Origin: Omphiscola glabra | Lineage: Eukaryota; Mollusca; Gastropoda; Lymnaeidae | Assembly: GCA_964017045.1 (NCBI GenBank) | Contig: OZ024811.1 | Location: forward strand, 15,271,312-15,335,311 | DNA: 64,000 nucleotides | Direction of reading: 5' to 3' | Shown here: positions 1 through 11,573 of the stretch, one piece after another | Layout: each line of letters begins with the position of its first letter | Position numbering within the stretch: the first letter of the stretch is position 1 | Position numbers and translations under genes: made by a program | Notes under the pieces: generated by a model | Seen by the model: only the letters and a program-made list of their open reading frames with translations | Database searches by the model: none | Told to the model about the DNA's origin: nothing

Positions 1-823
1 CAAAAGGCATCGAGATAACCGATGATCGAGATAAACGAAACAAATATGGCGGCAATATATTAACATGTGCTTAAAATGTCTTTATGTACATGATGTGCGT
101 GAATAAATGAGAATGTACATGCACGTGTTTTTGGAGTTTTTTTTTACACAACAGCGTTGCCGTTATTTGTTTGATGAAGCGATCGGCATGCTATAAAAAT
201 GTACATACATGTTTGCTAACAAAATATCCGCAGTTATCTTATGCCCGTATACTCAGTCGCGTAGCAAGGGGGGGCAAGGGGGACATCATGCCCCGGGCGC
301 TACTCACAAAGGGGCGCCAAATGGTATATTTTACATATAATATTGTATGGTTTTCGATTAGAGGGGGGGGGCGCTAACAAGGTATGTGACATACAAAGCA
401 ACAATATGACCATCACGATCAATACGATACGTTGCGGTGATATTTTTATAACCTTTGACACACCTACCAATCCCCCTACCCATGTGTCTCGTATGCCACA
501 AATTTCCTTGACAACCAACAATGCACTGCTAAGATGGGATTGTCGATACAAACGCGAAAATACGGTAGTGAGATGGTGAAGTGGCATCGATAACTAACTT
601 TTCAAAAGGTGGCGATTGGTCACAGGGATCGAGAGAACCAACGTTAAGTGGCAAATTTGGCCCTCTTTTGTGCTCGAGATATTAGGGTTCGGCGACATAA
701 AAAAATCGACATAACCGATGAGAAAATGCTAAGACAAAGAGAGAATTTGGCGGTTCCACTTCAAAAACGTCGACTTACTAGGGTTGGCGAATTAACCGAG
801 GTCGAGATAAGCAGGTTCGACTG
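1..823 (-). mobile_element. Tc1/mariner (pogo/Tigger-like) element, right end, truncated by window edge
   Basis: Read on the minus strand from 823, the element begins CAGTCGAACCTGCTTATC, followed by repeated phrases of the 'tatctcgacc' type (650-820), as in pogo/Tigger-like elements. A TA dinucleotide (824-825) sits just outside. The left part (1-60) again holds 'cgagataaccgatg' motifs, so the other end lies beyond the window. No transposase frame is visible. A second MITE is nested at 254-386. Homology to the other copy of the large duplication starts exactly at the TA, so this element inserted into, or bounds, copy A. Confidence 0.65.
254..386 (+). mobile_element. hAT-like MITE of the CAGTGGCGTAG family, 3'-truncated
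   Basis: Starts CAGTCGCGTAGCAAGG and shares the core 'gggcgctactcacaaagggg' and the 'ttttacatataatattgtat' stretch with copies at 14630, 15070, 32978 and 45500. The right terminus seen in those copies (CTACGCCACTG) is missing here, so it is truncated around 386. It lies inside the pogo-like element. Confidence 0.75.
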
Positions 824-1049
824 TACATACTTTCTGTCGATACATCCCCCCCCCCGACACATACCCAGGCATACACAACATCAACAACAACCACCCAAAT
901 TCAGTACATACGTTTTATATTAGTGGCCCTTTATCTAAAAATCTATGCATACAACACTGATAATTGCTTGATGAGCAGTAATGGCCTTAATGTTAATCCA
1001 GGCTGTTTCAATAAATAGCAACAGTAAACATCTTGGTTCAATGACTCAC

Positions 1050-1229
1050 CAGTATTTCTGTGCCAGGATAAACATCCTTGTGAGTTCTGTAATAGATTTC
1101 TCCTGTATTTTGGTAGGCAGTTACACACTGCTCGTCTTCACGCCTAGCACAGTTGACAAATCTAATCCAATTAGAGTCACTTGGGTCACTGGCATTAACA
1201 AAGTGAGAAGGCTTGCCATCTTTATAGAT
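1050..1229 (-). CDS. Copy A exon 7: SET C-part
   Basis: 180 nt, phase 0, acceptor TTTAG and donor GTGAGT. It contains SNWIRFVNCARREDEQCV and EIYYRTHKDVYPGTEIL. This matches PRDM9 ANWMRYVNCARDDEEQ and IFYRTCRVI, including the Tyr that helps form the active site. The NCAR loop is closer to the family consensus than copy B's. Confidence 0.92.
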
Positions 1230-1509
1230 CTAAATATGTTAAGGTTAAAGATATGATGAGATTATTAATGAATATTGAAGGAATCCAGGCAAATATTTTA
1301 AATACATTACATTACTGTCAAATAAATATATCCAACGTACAGGCAAAAATGCTTTGCATATTACACAGGTCACATTTCAATGGTTCACACAATATAACTG
1401 TGTACTGTACCTTCTTTTCACATAAGATAAGCTAAGGGTATTGAATAGGGTCATTCACTATAACCTCTCATTACATATAAGATAACATTAATCAATATGG
1501 TCCACTATG

Positions 1510-1680
1510 GCCTCTCTTTGGTTTCGGTTATGTGTGTACAATGTTCGGCTAACTCACGCACAAGAGGCATACTTGTGAAAAAAATGTTCTACAAACAGGT
1601 GGTACACCCTCTTTAAATATGAGCCCAATCTTAGTAATCTCATTATAACTTTGTGAGCAACCCCTTGATCATTGTCTGCT
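1510..1680. other. Insertion in copy A intron relative to copy B
   Basis: Between matching segments ending near 'gtccactat' and resuming at 'cttaatattcacc', copy A has about 170 bases absent from copy B (24530-24541). I see no coding frame or terminal repeats in it. Confidence 0.55.
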
Positions 1681-2005
1681 TAATATTCACCTTCCTTTCA
1701 ATCTCTAAGTTTATAGGCCTTCCAGTGAGTAGTGGATATCATTACTTGTCTTTCTCTTAATTGATATTGATGAGCTATAAATGTAGACTTATTAATGACC
1801 ATGGGAATTTTACTGTGGTGCACAAGGCAGCAGCTCTTTCAATATGCATGTGACTAGACATGATAATAGCTGCATCTATCAGTTATATGTTATTCAAAAT
1901 TTTGATATGTTGTATGCTACTCATAAATCAAGATTATTATATTATTTAGGAAGTCTAAATTGACTTATTATTTGACACTCTTGTTGTATCCTACCCATGA
2001 CATAC

Positions 2006-2215
2006 TTGCCAACTATAGCCAGACTCATGGGCGACATCTTCATTTTTCTCTTTCTTTCAAACATATGGTCCAAATCTGGTTCCAGCTTGAAAAAATTTAG
2101 TTGCTGTAACTCCCAGACCAGCACCTTGGATTTTTGATTTCCTAATGGCAAGACCTTGGGGCAAAGTTTTCCAACAGTAGCTTGAGTCCAAACCTTTCTC
2201 ACACCCTAGGGGGAC
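2006..2215 (-). pseudogene. Copy A exon 6: SET N-part with TGA stop
   Basis: 210 nt, phase 0 to 0, acceptor TTTTTAG and donor GTATGT. It encodes IQGAGLGVTATKFF, then TRFGPYV, TGA (2059-2057), then KKEKNEDVAHESGYSWQ. The AGLGV, FGPY and GYSW motifs of PR/SET are kept. Copy B reads Gly at the stop codon. Codon AGG-AAA-TCA is intact here, whereas copy B has TAA there. Confidence 0.88.
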
Positions 2216-3965
2216 CTAAAAATTATACAGGGTATATTTTATTCAATTGTCTGTTCAATGAGTGCGAACTAATTTGAACTAAATTCGAAGTGAACAGTCT
2301 GACAGATGTTTCTGTCACATGAAAAAAAAATAAGTTTGTATAATTGCATTCTTACAATGGAAACTGCTGGCATCTGGTCTTATTTAAGAAATAAGTTGTT
2401 TAAATCATTGAAAAAACTGGCATAATTGGGATGTTTTATTGTTTCATTAGAAGTAGAAAAACATAATGATATGGCTGTTTTTATGTACTTATGGCTTAAG
2501 TCCATTGATTGTAAAAGAAAAAAAAACGTTAGAAAAAGCAATAATTTGTTTGATTTAAGTCAATGGGGACCTGAGCATGTTGTTGTACTAATTTTTTACC
2601 CACAATTTAAAAATAGCACAATATTTCTGTGCTAGTTCTACAGATTGCAAAAGACAGGAAGTTGCAAAAGTCTAGGTCCAATAAACCTTTATTTTCTCTC
2701 TACAACAAATAGATGGCTTTAAAAATGGCATTTCAGAATGTGAATTAATATGTCTGCTTTTCGAAAGTAGTCTTTTATTTATTCTGTTGGTGCTCAATTC
2801 TTATTGCAATTAAAAGTTCACACTAAACCTCTACTTCCAGGGTAATGAGATGAGGATCCATGGAAGTGTTATTGTTTAAATAAATTGTATATATTTTTGT
2901 TAACATTAGTGAAGGGTCCAAATTAATTATAGCTATTTATTCCCAAAACCTAATTCCTGGCAACATTATTTGCAACACATGATCCATCCTTATGGCAAAA
3001 ACTGTGACCAAACATGGAATTTTTAAAAAAGCCCTTTTATTACTTTTAACATTAGAAGCTATTTCCATGCTTTTAAACACACATTGGCACCAAATCCTGC
3101 TATGTAATATCTAGATGATTTTGAGAAAAAGTTGTTTTTGTAAATTAACTATTTAAAGCGAATATGGCATTTATATTTTTGTTATAGTGAACTTCTAAAT
3201 GAAGTTTTTGATTCATTAAATACATAAAATACTGTAGATTGACACTTAACAAAATAGCCAAAAGGATAACTCATTTTTTTTTAAAGTGACTCAGCAGGTT
3301 TTGCAAGTGGCCTCCTCTAATTAGTATAAAGAATAAGTAAGTTAACCAAAAGCTCTCTTTAAATAGCTTCAATATTGTTTCCTGTTTTGTCTTAAACTGT
3401 ATTACGCCCCCCCTCTTCTCGAGTTTTGTAAATGACTGATGCCTACTTTTATTCTTTCATTTTCGTTCACTTATTAGGTAGAATATAAATTATATTATGT
3501 TATTAAAATTGAAACTCAGCTAATCAGTTCAATAAAACAAGTACCAAATTGAAAAACACGCTGTAGCCTAAACAATTATATTTGTATTTTGTTTTTTAAT
3601 ATCTATAGGCCTACTCTTTTACTTAAACAAATTGTTTCTTATTTTTTTTTAAATAGGTGGGAAGTTGATGAAACAGCTTTCTTTTCATCACCCTGAACAA
3701 TAATATTATGATATATATCTTGTATAATTGATTAGACTTTCAATAATTAATGTTTTCAATTGAAATCAATATAAATGCTATCAGACTGCTTTAAGTTTAA
3801 AGATTATTTAAATATTATTCGAGGTTTTTTTTAAAGTTACAAATGAACTTGATGAAGAAGCTCCCAAATTTAATTAAATTCTAATGCATTTAATTTGCTC
3901 TAAACATGGAACTAAATAGTTTTAGTACACTAAAGACACTAAATATAAAATTATTCAATTCTTAC
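2216..3965. other. Copy A intron 5
   Basis: About 1.75 kb of AT-rich intron between the SET and knuckle exons, aligned with 25078-27106. I see no exon in it. It keeps the single uninterrupted 'cattagaa' site (around 3050) that in copy B is duplicated around a hAT MITE. Confidence 0.7.
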
Positions 3966-4039
3966 TTTTTGATCTTCTACTGGAACAAGGTCATGTAATG
4001 GGCACTCAGACATATACTCAAAATTGCACTCTTCACAAA
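3966..4039 (-). CDS. Copy A exon 5: zinc knuckle CX2CX7CX2H
   Basis: 74 nt, acceptor TTTCAG and donor GTAAGA. It encodes FCEECNFEYMSECPLHDLV. Spacing of the three Cys and one His is identical to the pre-SET knuckle of PRDM9 (CX2CX7CX2H). Confidence 0.88.
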
Positions 4040-4724
4040 CTGAAAAAAAAACAACTATTACATTAATATAATAGTGACACCTAAATTCAAGCTCAACTTC
4101 ATCAAACCAGCATACCATAGCCTGCCCCCCAAGTTGAAATTAAAAGACTTTAAGAATAAATTAATGACTGCCTGATCTATAGTCATGTAGCTAGCTTATG
4201 AGTTGATGACATACTGAAAATAAAATGAGATTAAAAGAGTTTATTAGTGAGATACAAAATTTAACTCATTCCATTTGGGAGATTAGCAGACTGACTACAC
4301 TACAATCACTACATGATCAGTTTCTGTATTTTTAAAAAAATCTAAGATAAACTGGTGCAATTATTACAATGAAACTCAGGGTGATGAACAAGATAATGAA
4401 CTACAACTATGTTTACACTTATGTCATCTCTATCCTGTTTTACTTTTGTATCGTTATACTAAAAGCTTTCAAACTATAAGAGTGGGAACCTAATTGAACA
4501 GGAAAGACTATAGAATAAAATTTTTGTCCATAATGTTTTTTTAAGACATAATACATGTCATATTGGACAAGAATTAATAGCACTATTATTAATATTACAC
4601 ATTGTTTTTAGTTCAATTAATATTATAAATACAAAACTAGTAGTTTGAAACTTATGTTAAGTCTTTTTAAAATTAAAAAATAGAACAAGCCTACAGACAT
4701 TGAAAGCTCCTATAGGCTACTTAC

Positions 4725-4842
4725 AAAAGAAATCCTCATCTTCAAGGATGGCTAGAGACATAAAATTTGTTATTCTTTTCTTCCTCATTGGATATATGTG
4801 TACTTCCTCCTCACTCTCCACTTCTTTCTCATCAACCTTGAC
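4725..4842 (-). CDS. Copy A exon 4: SSXRD-like region
   Basis: 118 nt, acceptor AACAG and donor GTAAGT. The segment EEEVHIYPMRKKRITNFM followed by an acidic EDEDFF matches the SSXRD-to-knuckle segment of PRDM9 (KMYSLRERKG then DDDYLYC). Confidence 0.82.
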
Positions 4843-5152
4843 CTGTTTCTTGAATTAGCAGAGGTTTTTTAATAAGCACTAATAGTTCATTGAATTGAAT
4901 AAGTAGGCCTATTCTATATTAAATGACACCATATTTTATTTTCTAATTCAAGCACTAAACAAACATTTAGTTTAAATTTGCTGCCTAAAGATTGTAAAAT
5001 ATGTCAACAAATTTTACCTAACTTAACTGTTTTAACAATTTTAAATGTTAAAATTGAAGCATATATTATCTCGGCTAAACAATAATTATAAATACCCTTT
5101 TTTACAATTAATAAATCTTATCTATTGCAATACAAAATATTTCAAATCTAAC

Positions 5153-5247
5153 TTTTTTCCTTTTCTTTGACTTTTCAGCTTTGCTTTTAGTGGAGTCAAC
5201 TTTATCTCCTGGAATTTTCCAAGGGGTGACCTGTTTTTTTCTTGTAC
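5153..5247 (-). CDS. Copy A exon 3: lysine-rich linker
   Basis: 95 nt, entered in phase 1 and left in phase 0. It encodes TRKKQVTPWKIPGDKVDS and a Lys-rich tail, which could act as a nuclear localisation signal. The acceptor is GGAAG and the donor GTTAGA; both are weak but identical in copy B. Confidence 0.7.
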
Positions 5248-5435
5248 CTTCCAGAAACATGCAATAAAATTTAATAAAATATTTGGTTAAAAATTCAAGT
5301 ATGAAGAAAACATAAAGAAATCCAATTTTAGTTAATAGACCTACAATTTTTGCATAATATGGCTGAAAAATATGGGTGAAAAAAATGTATTTAAATCGCA
5401 GATCACTAAAGGAAATGAATATGTACTGATTTTAC

Positions 5436-5579
5436 CTGAAGTTTCAGCTGCTTTTTCTGCAGCTGGTGTCCATTCATAATCTGATCCTTCTGAGTCTGAG
5501 ACAGGAATACTATTGGAGACACTGCATCTATCCTGTTTGTTTTTCTCAACCATGAATTCTGGAGGTTTTACAGGTAAAC
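5436..5579 (-). CDS. Copy A exon 2: PRDM9-type linker with SDYEWTP motif
   Basis: 144 nt, phase 1 to 1, acceptor TTGCAG and donor GTAAAA. It encodes LPVKPPEFM directly after the KRAB glycine, and DSEGSDYEWTP. Mammalian PRDM9 has LRATRPAFM and EDSDEEWTP at the same exon position. Confidence 0.88.
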
Positions 5580-6071
5580 CTGCAAGAGTAATGAATAGAG
5601 CTTTATTTCTAGTCAGCACTTAAGCACTTAACAAAAAGTTATCTTTACATCTTTACAAATATGTTTAACGCACTTTTTACTTGCATGAGAACTATTTTAT
5701 AGAAAGTCAACTTTCCAATATACAATCATATAACTTTACAGCTCTAAACATAAAAAAAATCGCTATATGTTAATAAATTTTCTTTTAGTCTTTTTTTAAA
5801 ATTCTATTAATTACTTATTTAATATGTAGTAGCCTATAGATCATATAAATTATATTTAAAAAAATTAAAGTAAATTTAACTTTACTTGTTATGAAAAATT
5901 AACTTTGAGATCATTCAATGATTCTATGACAATTTTTGGATTAAATAATATATTTTAAAATACTTAAAGCCAAATTTACTGACAGAAACATTATCCAAAA
6001 AATCTAATTTGTATTTTGTCCAGTTATTACTCTTTTAGTTTATAAAAATCATGTCTTTAATTTTTTCTTAC

Positions 6072-6216
6072 CAGCTTGTTTAAAAACTTCATAATTTTGT
6101 CTTAAGCTCATCAAGTGTAATCTTTCATAGGCAGGTATATCAGCATATTCTTCAGGTGTAAAAAATTCCTCAATAGTTACTGCATTTTTGGGGGGACTTT
6201 TAAAACACTTCTCCAT
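6072..6216 (-). CDS. Copy A exon 1: KRAB-like domain
   Basis: Starts at the ATG at 6216 (MEKCFKSPPKNAV...). It contains IEEFFTPEEYADIPAYERLH and ends ...YEVFKQAG across the donor GTAAG (6071-6067), phase 1. Compared with mammalian PRDM9 KRAB, the FT.EEW and Y..V.R.NY pattern is kept, with Tyr for the usual Trp. The frame stays open upstream without another ATG, so an upstream 5' exon is possible. Confidence 0.85.
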
Positions 6217-6570
6217 GCCTTGATGACTTGTAGTTATCTCAACACTGTATAAATGGAAGTATTGCAAGCCTTGAACACAATTTTTTTTTTAAATTGTCTG
6301 CTAATATTTTTTCTAGCCCCCCCCCCCCTCCCCCAACTCTGAAGCCCATTATTTTCATCAATAAAACACTATAAAAGTCCATTTTGACGCCCATGCTAGT
6401 TTGGCACTCGGAGACATCTATTCCCCTCTGATCTACTGTCTGTGATATACATCTGTGTGTGAGCTTGCATTTTTAAAGGGAAAAGCTTCATTTTAATGGT
6501 TTGCAAATACTATAGTAAGACACCCAAATGGCCAATTCTAAATCTCTAATAGATTTTAGGACACATAGTA

Positions 6571-8116
6571 TAACATTTATTTCCTGAATAGTCGGTTCAT
6601 GTAAAAGAAAACTATTCTGAGAAAAGAAGCCGTGTATAGGACGATCACCAACAGATCTGACCAGGACCAGCTACAAGAGGATCTCAATCGGTTAGCTGAG
6701 TGGGAGGCGAGCTGGGACATGGAATTTCATCCAGCCAAGTGCCAGACACTGTCAGTCTCTAGAAGTTGTACTCCTCTACGCTACCACTATGAATTGCATT
6801 GTAATTTGCTTGAGTCAGTTTCCTCCGTAAGGTACCTGGGTGTTACCATTCAGAGAGAGGGACGAGCATATTAACAATGTGTGCAACCAGGCAAACAAGA
6901 CCCTGGGGTTCTTAAGGCGTAATCTAAAGATCAGCAACTCCGGTGTGAAAGAAAGAGCCTATAAAGCCTGTGTCCGGCTGCTTTTAGATTATGCATCTTC
7001 GGTCTGGGACCCATTCACTCAGAAGAGCATCGACATGTTGGAGGCAGTACAGCGACGGGCAGCACGCTTTGTCCTGAACCGCTACAGGAATACCTCTAGT
7101 GTTGGCAGCATGCTGGAAACACTTGGCTGGTCACTATTGGAGGAACGACGACGACAGTCCAGGCTCTCCATGATTTACAAGATAAATAATGGGTTAGTCC
7201 ACTGATCTGGCATTAAACAGAAACTCGTCCCTCTCCCCCATAGACAGCGACGAGGCCATGACAGGCAGTTCCGGCTCATACCAGCGAGAAGCCAGCATAG
7301 GAACTGCTCATTCCTACCAAAGACAATCAGGGACTGGAACAAGCTTCCAAAAGGAACAGTTGAGGCGACAACACTTGACTCATTTGCGTCTATTGCCTCA
7401 GGCCTTCCAACCCCTAGTGCATGATACCCTCACACAGTTACTCTTGTAACCAGTGAAATATCCTCATCAACACCAGGCACAGAGACATTGCAAATCCCAT
7501 CTACATTCATAGGAGCCATAATGATCAATAAATTGGTCGTGGGCCCTTAATATATAGAAGAAGATTATTTGGATCATAAAAAGAAGAGATCACAAAAATG
7601 CTATGAGTAGTTTAAGCTAGATCAACAGAGGAGAATAAGGCAAACATGATACCTTGTTAAAACACTGGATACCTCTTAATAGCAACACTGTAATAATTTA
7701 CTAAAATTTCATTAACCATTCATGGTACAGCTATTTATATTGCAGTTGTGTTTTGAACCCAGAAATAAATACACATAAAATTTCAAAATCAAATGTTTCA
7801 TTTTAAAAATAATAGTTTTTGGTCAAATTTTTTATTTGCATTAAATTATATTCCTCCTTCACTCCCACTCCCCCAACCCAAAATCACAGTTTAAATTTAG
7901 TTTTACATTATATATATATATATATAATCTGTAATCTACCACTTCAGAATCGGCTATTCTAAAATTATGTTGTTTCGGTTTGAAGTGCATATAAATGAGA
8001 GAGGGTGCACTGTTTTCTCATTGAAGTGCCAGACCAACATTAGTTCACTTTACAGGAGTACATAGAGAGATCTAGAGGTTAATCAAACATAAACAGATCA
8101 GACACAGCATATAACA
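6571..8116. other. Block present only in copy A, containing a LINE fragment
   Basis: Copy B passes directly from 'ttaggacacatgg' to 'ctactgtcc' (30912-30942), while copy A has about 1.5 kb in between. The block holds the LINE at 6629-7566, then 7567-8116, which is AT-rich with a short TA run at 7911-7926 and no recognised feature. Confidence 0.7.
6629..7566 (+). mobile_element. Non-LTR retrotransposon 3' fragment (reverse transcriptase C-terminal region)
   Basis: Conceptual translation shows the C-terminal part of a Jockey/CR1-group reverse transcriptase: LNRLAEWEASWDMEFHPAKC, VRYLGVTI, then after a frame change near 6855 NKTLGFLRRNL, YKACVRLLLDYASSVWDP, QRRAARFVLNRY and, past a TGA at 7203, RDWNKLPKGT. 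Two or more frame changes and the missing 5' two-thirds show a dead copy. The 3' tail 'gatcaataaattg ... tatatagaagaaga' (7521-7565) is shared with SINEs here. Another 3' end of the family lies at 35725-35990. Confidence 0.88.
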
Positions 8117-10046
8117 ATGACACTACTGTCCACACAAAGAATGTTGAAAATATGTGAATGGCTGTAATGTAAAGCACAAACTAAAAAGACAGTTTGGCAC
8201 AAGCCGGGATTTTTTTATAATTATAATAATACTTTTAGTCTGTTTTAATCACCACCTCTCACTTCTGATACCCGGGTCCCAATAACCACTTTGTACCAAT
8301 TATTCTTGCAACGCCGTTGGTTACTCTACAATTTTGATTTCCTCATGCCATGCTGTTCGCCAGTCAGAAAATAATTTCAAAAAATAATACAAATAAATTA
8401 ATAAAACAATTAAATTTCGACGTCTACATTTAATTTGAATCTTTTAATTTTTACTTCTTTGGCTACATAGACAGAGTGCTTTTCTACACTTCAGCACAGA
8501 CAGACGTTCTTTACATGTCTATAATATAAAGTGCTTTTTTTTAAATTTTTATTTATGGGACATTAATGATTCAGATTTAAATAAATTATTGTGATTACTT
8601 TAAAGTATAATATACAGTATAGGATTATCATACCGACTATATCAGTATAGATTCAAATATAGTGAATTTAACTCTTCAAGTTTTACCTTTAACTCTGCTA
8701 ATATATTAATAAGTACAAATTGATTTATAAAATAAAATGTATGCAGCATTGCTTTAACTTTAAAAGAATAAAGGCCCTGGTGCCTGGGGCTGGGGGTTGA
8801 AGCAAATCATGGCAAATGTGGTTGACTGTTTTAAAGAAGTCAACTGTATCTTTAAAAAATAATGGACCAATAATGGTTCAATGCAATTAATATTTACTGA
8901 ATACCAAGTTACTAACTATATATATAATGATTAATTTTTACAGTGCATACAATAAAAAATAATACTTAAAGGCAACAAAGGTTATGTAGGAAGTGAGCTT
9001 TGTTTTGAATTTGAAAGGCGCCACCAGCTGCTATTATTAGCAGTAGTTGTATTCGACTTTAATTTGATAGTCATACGATCAAAATAACGATACCATAAGA
9101 CAACTTAATACCTAGCCATTTAATTATATTTTAAAAAATATCACATTAGAATTAATTTTTAAATTTTTCTTCAGGCTAAAATCTTTATTTTTAATCTGGT
9201 TGAAAAAAAGTAAAATCTTGATGTAGCTATTTAAAAAATAAAAACGATGAATTTTGGAACAATATTTGGCGATTAAAATGCTATTCATCGATCTACGCTA
9301 TTTCACAAACCTTATTTTTTAGTTGACATATTTTTAAGTCGCAAAGGAATTTTGGGCTATTAAAAATATTTAACAAAGCATAAAACATTTATAAACGTAT
9401 AAACTACAAAGTAGTTCAACTCTTAATTATTCGTATATTGAAGTATTATTTAAAATAATATTTCGATACTCAAATTAAAAACAACATTTTTAAAGGAACG
9501 AAATAAATATACTTCATATCTTTAAAAAAAATTATAAAATCATCTAAAACAAGTACAAGACATGATAAATTTAGGGTGATTCACTAATATAAGTATTTTT
9601 TAGTACGTGTGTAAAAAAAAATCAAATTTTTTACCCCTCCCATCTTTTGCACGTGTACGTTTTAGACACCTCCACCCCCACAATGCGTACGTACAAGAAG
9701 CTTTCTAGCCCCCCCCCCACCCCAAAACGCACACACAAACACCAATAAAATCAATTAATTTATAGATAATTGTGATATCACAGATTTTTTTTGTTAAATG
9801 TGTCACAGGTTTAAACCGCCGATTGTTTGGCCAGCCAAAATATACGCCGCGTCATTCTGGGCAGAGCTATGCGAATGGGGCAAAGAGTTGCATTGGGTGT
9901 CAACATCATGGGCGCCAAAATTGTCATTAGATAAGATGGTAATAGTGAATTAAAACATAAAATCCCATTTAATTCAGAAAGACAAGGGGTTCCAAAAATG
10001 TCTTTTTACTGGTCCTCCCCGGGGCGTTTTTTTCTATACATTAATT
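8117..10046. other. 5' flank of PRDM9-like copy A, duplicated
   Basis: AT-rich sequence aligned with 30935-32895 of copy B. It includes a conserved patch 'aaggcgccaccagctgctat' near 9016 and 31898. At 9590-9720 is a degenerate MITE-like stretch ('acgtgt...tacgtacaagaagc'), also present at 32455-32590. I see no exon. Confidence 0.6.
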
Positions 10047-10511
10047 CAGGCCTGCACAACATACGGCCCGCGGGCTGCATAGGACCCGCCAGCACCCACT
10101 TGGCGGCCCGCGAAGTAACGAAATATTCTTTATTATTAATATTTTCTTAATCGCTTTCCCCCTGGCCTATTATCTTTTGGCCCGCACAAGGTTTTCATAA
10201 AGTATTACAGCCCGCACAAGATTTTCATAAAGTATTACGGCCCGCACAAGTTTTTCATAAAATATTACGGCCCACACAAGTTTTTCATAAAATATTACAG
10301 CCCGCACAAGTTTTTCATAAAATATTACGGCCCACACAAGATTTTCATAAAATATTACGGCCCGCACAAGTTTTTCATAAAATATTACGGCCCGCACAAG
10401 TTTTTCATAAAATATTACGGCCCGCACAAGATTTTCATAAAATATTATGGCCCGCACAAGTTTTTCATAAAATATTACGGCCCGCCTTACATTTTGAGTT
10501 GTGCAGGCCTA
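10047..10511. mobile_element. hAT-like element CAGGCCTGCACAAC with internal minisatellite
   Basis: Inverted termini are CAGGCCTGCACAAC (10047) and GTTGTGCAGGCCTA (ending 10511). Flanks 'cattaatt' and 'cattaagt' form a 7/8 target duplication. The inside has 'cggcccgcgggctgc', a phrase shared with the element starting near 63955, and the 30-bp array. The site is empty in copy B (around 32895), so the insertion probably postdates the duplication. Confidence 0.8.
10181..10486. repeat. 30-bp minisatellite, 10 units
   Basis: Unit 'cccgcacaag' + 'tttttcataa' + 'aatattacgg', starting at 10181 and every 30 bases to 10451. Units differ by single bases (t/a at position 11, g/a near position 21). The open frame it creates on the minus strand is an artefact. 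Confidence 0.95.
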
Positions 10512-10898
10512 CATTAAGTGGCACCATTTTCCGACTTCACCTAGGTGCCGCAATGCCTAGGCATGGCCCTGTTCTGGGTTGCTTCAGCTTCACTACAGGG
10601 TAACAGTGAAAAGTTACCCTTTTCATTATTTTATTTTCACTTTTAATTCATTGTGACATCCACCAGTCTTCGTGCAATTACTTGAGTTACTACTGTTTGC
10701 AGTTACTAGATTTTTACCCTTCCCATTATTTTATTGTTTTTTGCATTCGCTTTTTTGGAATTGACCTTATTAGAATTTAATAAAGAGATCCTAGTGAAAC
10801 CTTACAATTGGCATAGGCGCCGGGAATTAAAAAAAATGAGAAACCAATGGCTGATATGATGGTGGGAGGGGGAAACGTCACACGCACATTGACAATAC

Positions 10899-10914
10899 GG
10901 GGGGGGGGGGGGGG
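10899..10914. repeat. Poly-G tract
   Basis: An uninterrupted G run of about 15, one of many long poly-G/poly-C tracts here. No gene is seen between 10710 and 11368. Confidence 0.8.
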
Positions 10915-11368
10915 AAGAAACATTACTGTAATACTGATGCTACTGAGTACTATTTAAGCGATATCTATAATAGCGAGTTCATTTGTGAAAGCACATAGCA
11001 ACTTGTCGTTTTGTCTTTTGTCGTTTTGTCTGGTTACCAGCAACATCATGACGATAATTCCTACAAAACATTGCATGATAATGCTACAGTGCCGTATTTG
11101 AGATATACATAATAATATGCTATTGTTGAAATTTCAGGATGATTATTGTAGAATTTTTAAATAAATGGACGTACTTTTGCCGTGAACTCCCCCCCCCCCC
11201 GGGGCCATACGTACAAAATCTCCATATCGACAACCCCCCTCCCCCCTTCAGTGCGTACGAAGTATATAAATGGCCCCTTAGGAGGCAGTGTTTCTTTCAG
11301 ACTATTTTCTCCATGGAGTTGGAGTGGAGAGGGTCATTTCATTTTTTCGGATGGGCAGTGACAGTGGA

Positions 11369-11573
11369 CAGAAGCGTAGTTAATGAGGGCATATGGGGAA
11401 AGATGTCCCCGGACTAGCGGGAGCGCTAAAATAGGCTTTGATGGTATGGTATGTAGTGGATGAAAATAATGGGGTTTTAGAGTTTAGGAGGTGGGGGTAA
11501 AATGAATTTTGTCCCCTGTCGCCAAACACTTCAGCTTTTTATACGCCACGGCCTACGCCCCTGCCAGTGTCGT
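11369..11573. mobile_element. hAT-like MITE (CAG(A)AGCGTAG...CTACGCCCCTG family)
   Basis: Termini CAGAAGCGTAGTTA and CCTACGCCCCTG are inverted repeats. It shares its interior (gatgaaaataatggg, tttgagagttt-like, aaaatgaattttgtcccc) with 52360-52565. Flanks 'acagtgga'/'ccagtgtc' are a weak target duplication. Confidence 0.65.

Larger units (their letters stand above)
1050..6216 (-). pseudogene. PRDM9/Meisetz-like gene, copy A (KRAB to SET; finger exons not in window)
   Basis: Seven exons are recognisable on the minus strand: 6216-6072, 5579-5436, 5247-5153, 4842-4725, 4039-3966, 2215-2006 and 1229-1050. They encode a KRAB-like domain, an SSXRD-like region, a zinc knuckle and most of a PR/SET domain. 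Intron phases are 1,1,0,1,0,0 and match copy B exactly. PRDM9 proteins trimethylate histone H3 and use a finger array to place meiotic recombination hotspots; that role is inferred from the family. The SET exon 2215-2006 carries TGA at 2059-2057, where copy B has GGA (Gly of FGPYVG). The last SET exon and the fingers would lie left of the window or are lost. Splice sites remain intact, so decay looks recent. An assembly or base-call error at the stop is the alternative. Confidence 0.85.
824..10709. repeat. Segmental duplication, copy A (about 9.9 kb)
   Basis: The sequence aligns colinearly with 23850-33251 through exons, introns and 5' flank of the PRDM9-like gene. Examples are the seven shared exons, the segments near 8115/30935 ('ctactgtcc') and 10640/33180. 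Differences are substitutions, homopolymer changes and discrete insertions. Copy A has extra sequence at about 1510-1680, a LINE-containing block at about 6571-8116 and a hAT-like element at 10047-10511. The left edge is the TA next to the pogo-like element. The right edge is where copy B passes into a different MITE (33253). Confidence 0.9.

Noticed and set aside
10170..10457. Repetitive minus-strand frame (VRAVIFYEKL)
   Set aside because: A 30-bp period keeps any frame open; it lies inside a non-coding hAT-like element.
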